Assembly: GCF_020911925.1 (NCBI RefSeq)
Contig: NZ_CP087134.1
Coordinates: 3,162,001 to 3,226,000, forward strand
DNA from: Flavobacterium cupriresistens
Lineage (GTDB): Bacteria > Bacteroidota > Bacteroidia > Flavobacteriales > Flavobacteriaceae
Direction of reading: 5' to 3'
Length of the DNA stretch: 64,000 bases
Shown here: piece by piece, positions 59,746 to 64,000 of the stretch
Layout of the letters: each line of letters opens with the position of its first letter
Position numbering within the stretch: position 1 is the stretch's first letter
Program-made: the position numbers and the translations under genes
The notes under the pieces: generated by a model
The model's database searches: none
Told to the model about the DNA's origin: nothing
The model's input: only the letters and a program-made list of their open reading frames with translations

Positions 59746-62700
59746 TTATTTAAGTGAAATCTCTCGTAAATGGTTTGCAAGATCGGGAGCATATTCTTCT
59801 CCGACACAACCCAAATGATCGCCTTCAATTTCTGTGATATGCAGTTTGCCAAGGCTTATTTCAGACCATAATTCAACGATATCGTCATTGATTCCGGTTG
59901 CTGTTGTCGCCCCTTGTTCTTTTGCTTTAAAATAGCGTATGTCACCAAAATAGGGAGGTGAGGTAAATCTGGAAGCTTTAAAATTTTGGGCAAAAGTGCT
60001 GTAAGTTCGTTCCAGCAGTTCTTTAGGCATTTCTCTCCCCGATAAACGTTTCATAGCAGAGAGATAAGCATCAAAACGGTCTGATTGGCTTACTGCTTTC
60101 ATGTTGTTAAAAACCGAGCTGATTCCGGCCAATTCGCTGTTGCCTTGCATAGTAAAAATCGCTCCCTCAGGAAGTTCGTTTTTGTTTTCCTGTAAAGTAG
60201 TGGTGACCCATTCCATTAATAAGTTTCCATTCATCGTACCAAAACCGGCATCGGCAGGGGTAAGACCTAAATTAGGAAGGAAGCGGAATTCAACAAATAA
60301 ATCATCGTATACTTTGAAAGGAACACGAATAGCATCGATAATGCACAAATCAACGACTTCAATTCCTTTTTCGCTTAATCTTCGGGCCATTTCTACAGCG
60401 ACCATACTACCAATGGAATAACCAATAAGTTGTATTTTTTTCGCACCATTTTCAATAATGGAAACACAATAATCATCTGCAATGCGTTCGACCAATTGAT
60501 CGCTTTCTATCGCACAATAGGCATCAAAATCACCTACTGAAATCCCATATACTGCGCCGGAATATTGGTTGACCATTTCACGAATCAGGTGTTTGTATCT
60601 GTCCAATGTACCGCCACCGGCATGAAGTATAATACGATGTGTCTCGGATTGATCGCCACCAAAATAGGTTAGCGTTCCAATACGAACCGGTTTTTTGGTC
60701 TCCTGAACCTTTTCCTGAATACCACTATTTTGTTCCTGATCCCTAAAGAAATCGGCTAAACCGACAATAGTAGGAGAAGTCAGAATTTGTCTTAAAATCA
60801 GGTCAAAACTTAGATTTTGGTGTCCTCGGTCTGTAAAAAGATCACGTAGTTTTCCGGCCATTTGAGCCGATATTAAAGAATCTGCCCCAAAGTCATTAAG
60901 GTTCTGGTGTTTTCCAATCGTGTCTATGCCCAGGGAACTACACCATAAGTCGTGGATGGTTTTTTCAATCTCATCCTGAAAATCCTGATTTCCGATACCG
61001 TTTTTATCCGCTTCAAAAACACAAAGTTCTTCCAGTTTTTTGGCATCCACTTTACCGTTGGCTGTTACGGGTATTTTTTCCATTATTTGAATGTGAGAAG
61101 GTACCATATAAGACGGCACTTTTTTGCCCAGCAGCTGAAACAATTCGGAAACTAGATCTGTATAAGGTTGATTTTTCGCAGGAACGATAAAACCAAATAA
61201 GGTTTTGATTTTATTATTTTCGGTGTTGGCTTTTGCAATGACTACGGCGTTGGAAACATCAGCATGTAATGTTAGAGCCGATTCTATTTCGCCCAATTCA
61301 ATACGGTGTCCTCTTATTTTTACCTGTTTGTCTCTTCTTCCTAGAAATTCAATTTCACCTCCGGGAGCATAACGGCCTAAGTCTCCGGTTTTGTACATTC
61401 TTTCACCATTGGCAAAATGAGGGAAGAAACGTTCGTTGGTAAGTACAGGATCGTTAAAATATTCCAGAGCCAATCCGGTACCGGTGATAAATAAATCTCC
61501 GGATTTCCATTCCGGACAATCGCGAAGTTGTTCATCTAAAATGCGGAAACCCTGATTAGAAAGTGGTCTGCCATAAGGTATACTGTTCCAATCCGGTTGT
61601 AAACCTTTATAAATATGAAAATTAGACCAAATAGAAGCTTCGGTAGCGCCACCAAGACTTATTAATTGCACGGTAGGTACAAGCTGTAGTAAAGTATCAG
61701 GAAGATTCAAAGGAATCCAATCTCCCGATAGCATCGCTAATCTGAAAGAAGTAAGGGACGAGCCGATGCTTTGTTTTTCACTTTCAAGAAAATTGATAAA
61801 CATTTGCATAAGAGCCGGAGCGGTGTTCCACAATGTTATTTGGTAGTTTTGTAGTAGTTCCAACCAATGAGAAGGGTCACGCTGACGATCGGGGTGAGGG
61901 TAAATGATTGTACCACCAAGTCCCAACAGTCCAAAAATATCGTAAACAGATAAATCAAAACCGAGTTGTGACAGCGCAAGAACACTATCTTTTTGATCAA
62001 TTTTGAAACGTCTGTTTATATCTTCAATCGTGTTCAGAGCACCCAAATGTGAAATGACTACACCTTTTGGTTCTCCGGTAGAGCCCGAAGTATAAATCAC
62101 ATAAGCAGGCGCATTACGATCCTGTTTTATTTTCGTTGAAATGGTTTCAAGATCAATTTCGGTATTGTTTTGCAAGCCATCTACGGCGATAACATTTACA
62201 TCATCTTCGACTCCGTACCCTTCTTGCATAATTTCGTCACTGGTAAGTACATAACGAATGCCTGCATTTTTTATGATTTTGGCGCGTCGCTCAATGGGTT
62301 GATTTTCGTCTATTGGCACATAGACACCGCCCAAAGCAAGTACCGCTAATATAGAGGTTACCTGATGGTGTGATTTGGGAAGCGTAATGGCTACCTTATC
62401 TTGTTCGGAACAACCTAATTGGCTTAATTTTAAAGCGATGGCGACCGATTTTTGCTCTATGTTTTTATAAGTGAAGGAACCATATTGATCAACGATAGCT
62501 ACTTTGTCTGCTAAAGTTTTTAAATTTTTAATAATAGGTTCGTGTAATAAATCCTCCGGTAATTTTGCGGGTTCATGATTCAGTTGATTTCTTTCCTGCT
62601 GGTGTCGAACGGGTAATGCAATCAGCTCTTTTTTATTCCAGTGCCCCGCGTTATCGGCAAGTTCATTGAGTACTGCTTCAAAAGTAGAGAACATATCGTC

Positions 62701-64000
62701 GATCATATTTTCAGGGAAAATACCATCGCGGGTATCCCAGTTTACAGACAGTCCTTGTGCGGTATCTACTACCTGACAATCAATAAAAACCTGTGGTGTC
62801 TGACTGATGTTATAATCACCAATCTGACCTTTTAATCCCGCTTCTTCACCCGTATCAAGTAATCCGATGGCACTGGTCAGTACAACCGGCAGAAGTACTC
62901 TTCCGTTTTGTTGCTTTTTGGTCATTTCACGAAGTACTTCTACTCCGGTAAACAAGGTATGATCCAAGTCGTCAAACAACTGGAGATTCATTTCTTTTGC
63001 TTTTTCGGTGAATGTTTTTTGCTCCCTCCAATCTACTTCGAGCAAACTAACGGAAGTAAAATCACCTACGATTTGATGCACTTCGGGATGAAGGGGCATG
63101 CGATTGAGCACGGTAAGATTCAAGCAAAAATGCTGGGTTTCGCTCCAGCGTTCCAGTACGGAAGCATACACTGCGGCCACTGCCGAAGTAGGAGTAATAC
63201 CGTATGAATTGGCTGTTGCTTTAAAACTTTCCCATTTCTTTTTTTCAATAAGCGTACTGTTTCTTGTAAAGTGATTGGAGGAGGTATTTTCACGTCGCGC
63301 AATTGGCAGATTTGGACCTGCCGGTAATGTTTCTACACGATTCAGCCAATAGTTACGATCTTTGGCATAAGCTGCCGTTTCACGTACACCTCTTTCTGCA
63401 ATTGCATAATCTCTGAAACTGAGGTTTAAGGGTAAAAGTGATGTGGTAGGATTGAAATATAGTTTTTCAAATTCTGCCATGAGCATCCACATGCTAATCC
63501 AATCGGCGATGAGGAATTCCATTGAAAAATGAAGCACAGATTCTTTCTGTTGTTTCGACTGCGTTGTAGTGACCGCAATATCAAATAATGGCCATTGCTC
63601 GGTATCGTAAACGCGATGGCTCATACGTGCCCGTACCTCATCAAGAACAATAGCTTGTTTTGAAACGTCTAACACAGAAGCATCCTGATAACTTACCTTA
63701 AAACGGGGTGTTTCTTTGTGAATGGTTTGAAAACCTTGATTACTAACCGTAGCTCGTAACATTTCATGCCTTTGTACCAAAGTGTTCCAGGTACTTTCGA
63801 CAAGGTTATGATCCAGAGCGTTATATTTTAGTTCCATGTAGAGATGGCAGGCCACACCGCCATATCGGAAGCCTTGGTTTCTGCCCAAAAGATAGGCCGA
63901 CTGCACGTCTGTAAGTGGAAATGGTTTGTAACGATTAGGCAGGTCATTATGGATTGTAATGGCCTTGATCTCTGACTCTAGATACTCAAGGATTTTAGTT
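59746..64000 (-). CDS. Non-ribosomal peptide synthetase Cy-A-PCP-TE (5' end beyond window)
   Basis: At least 1417 residues; the frame is open to the window edge (FPLTDVQSAYLLGR precedes the internal Met at 63906, numbered 1 here). Domains in order: heterocyclization (Cy), about 1-430, with EFLIADWIS near 131 in place of DxxxxDxxS; adenylation, about 455-960, with YTSGSTGEPKG near 602, FDLSVYD near 653, GGATEASIWS and TGDLGR; PCP with FGADSLIS near 1007; thioesterase with GYSIGS near 1163 and GDH near 1364. The A-domain residues D, L, Y (FDLSVYD), N (WNTAPAL) and I, W (ASIW) fit the cysteine code DLYNLSLIW. A Cy-A(Cys) module makes a thiazoline, as in pyochelin- and yersiniabactin-type siderophores. 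No methyltransferase or epimerase is inserted. Confidence 0.9.
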   Translation of the reverse strand, partial: TKILEYLESEIKAITIHNDLPNRYKPFPLTDVQSAYLLGRNQGFRYGGVACHLYMELKYNALDHNLVESTWNTLVQRHEMLRATVSNQGFQTIHKETPRFKVSYQDASVLDVSKQAIVLDEVRARMSHRVYDTEQWPLFDIAVTTTQSKQQKESVLHFSMEFLIADWISMWMLMAEFEKLYFNPTTSLLPLNLSFRDYAIAERGVRETAAYAKDRNYWLNRVETLPAGPNLPIARRENTSSNHFTRNSTLIEKKKWESFKATANSYGITPTSAVAAVYASVLERWSETQHFCLNLTVLNRMPLHPEVHQIVGDFTSVSLLEVDWREQKTFTEKAKEMNLQLFDDLDHTLFTGVEVLREMTKKQQNGRVLLPVVLTSAIGLLDTGEEAGLKGQIGDYNISQTPQVFIDCQVVDTAQGLSVNWDTRDGIFPENMIDDMFSTFEAVLNELADNAGHWNKKELIALPVRHQQERNQLNHEPAKLPEDLLHEPIIKNLKTLADKVAIVDQYGSFTYKNIEQKSVAIALKLSQLGCSEQDKVAITLPKSHHQVTSILAVLALGGVYVPIDENQPIERRAKIIKNAGIRYVLTSDEIMQEGYGVEDDVNVIAVDGLQNNTEIDLETISTKIKQDRNAPAYVIYTSGSTGEPKGVVISHLGALNTIEDINRRFKIDQKDSVLALSQLGFDLSVYDIFGLLGLGGTIIYPHPDRQRDPSHWLELLQNYQITLWNTAPALMQMFINFLESEKQSIGSSLTSFRLAMLSGDWIPLNLPDTLLQLVPTVQLISLGGATEASIWSNFHIYKGLQPDWNSIPYGRPLSNQGFRILDEQLRDCPEWKSGDLFITGTGLALEYFNDPVLTNERFFPHFANGERMYKTGDLGRYAPGGEIEFLGRRDKQVKIRGHRIELGEIESALTLHADVSNAVVIAKANTENNKIKTLFGFIVPAKNQPYTDLVSELFQLLGKKVPSYMVPSHIQIMEKIPVTANGKVDAKKLEELCVFEADKNGIGNQDFQDEIEKTIHDLWCSSLGIDTIGKHQNLNDFGADSLISAQMAGKLRDLFTDRGHQNLSFDLILRQILTSPTIVGLADFFRDQEQNSGIQEKVQETKKPVRIGTLTYFGGDQSETHRIILHAGGGTLDRYKHLIREMVNQYSGAVYGISVGDFDAYCAIESDQLVERIADDYCVSIIENGAKKIQLIGYSIGSMVAVEMARRLSEKGIEVVDLCIIDAIRVPFKVYDDLFVEFRFLPNLGLTPADAGFGTMNGNLLMEWVTTTLQENKNELPEGAIFTMQGNSELAGISSVFNNMKAVSQSDRFDAYLSAMKRLSGREMPKELLERTYSTFAQNFKASRFTSPPYFGDIRYFKAKEQGATTATGINDDIVELWSEISLGKLHITEIEGDHLGCVGEEYAPDLANHLREISLK

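Noticed and set aside
1..64000. tRNA, rRNA or riboswitch genes
   Set aside because: I looked for tRNA-like cloverleaf ends and known riboswitch cores and saw none that I could support by eye.

Overview
The window is an AT-rich chromosomal stretch from a member of Bacteroidota, almost certainly Flavobacterium or a close relative. The evidence is gene content (FtsH, LUD protein, CdsA, Psd and acyl-CoA-binding protein in a row; OstA-like protein; PASTA protein beside RluD; DbpA-like helicase), Bacteroidetes-type promoters (TTTG / TAnnTTTG), SPII lipoproteins of flavobacterial type, and interspersed intergenic repeats. No rRNA, tRNA or CRISPR array was seen.

Layout. 1-5.1 kb: 5'-part of a class III aminotransferase, a 55-bp tandem repeat, an OstA/LptA-like protein and a GH13 lipoprotein. 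5.5-11.2 kb (minus strand): rsfS and ftsH, then after a bidirectional terminator a LUD protein, cdsA, psd, acyl-CoA-binding protein and a lipoprotein superoxide dismutase; birA is divergent. 12-15 kb: a membrane protein, an SRPBCC protein, and divergent pyrE/Nudix. 15.3-18.4 kb: a decayed XRE regulator that has lost its helix-turn-helix, next to a large orphan HsdR_N nuclease / P-loop NTPase / S1 fusion that looks like a defence protein. 18.6-40.9 kb: ordinary genes (M14 peptidase, cupin and DapA-like pair, DEAD helicase, PhnA, coaD, ddl, PASTA, rluD, ABC ATPase, sulfurtransferase, MscS, thioesterase, antiporter, SDR, AraC regulator) with one doubly frameshifted zinc-ribbon gene.

41.0-53.2 kb is the unusual part. 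It holds about seventeen short genes, all on the minus strand, mostly unrecognised lipoproteins, secreted or small membrane proteins. Most are separated by copies of a 75-135-bp imperfect inverted repeat. Each repeat sits just after one gene's stop and before the next gene's start, has AAC/GTT at its outer ends and paired inner arms, and has a variable centre of at least two subtypes. This is the layout of an integron cassette array (attC sites), with no integrase in the window. A 264-bp copy of the nearby antiporter's 5' end has been pasted into it.

53.7-55.9 kb: a Flavo-1-like RNA candidate and dnaK. 56.0-56.9 kb: remains of an integrative element (excisionase-like pseudogene, integrase N-terminus) fused to the end of an IS6-like transposase with its terminal repeat. 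56.9-64.0 kb: a biosynthetic operon with a Sfp-type phosphopantetheinyl transferase, a HAD phosphatase, a MATE exporter and a Cy-A-PCP-TE peptide synthetase whose A-domain residues fit cysteine. It probably makes and exports a thiazoline-containing small molecule; the synthetase runs off the right edge.
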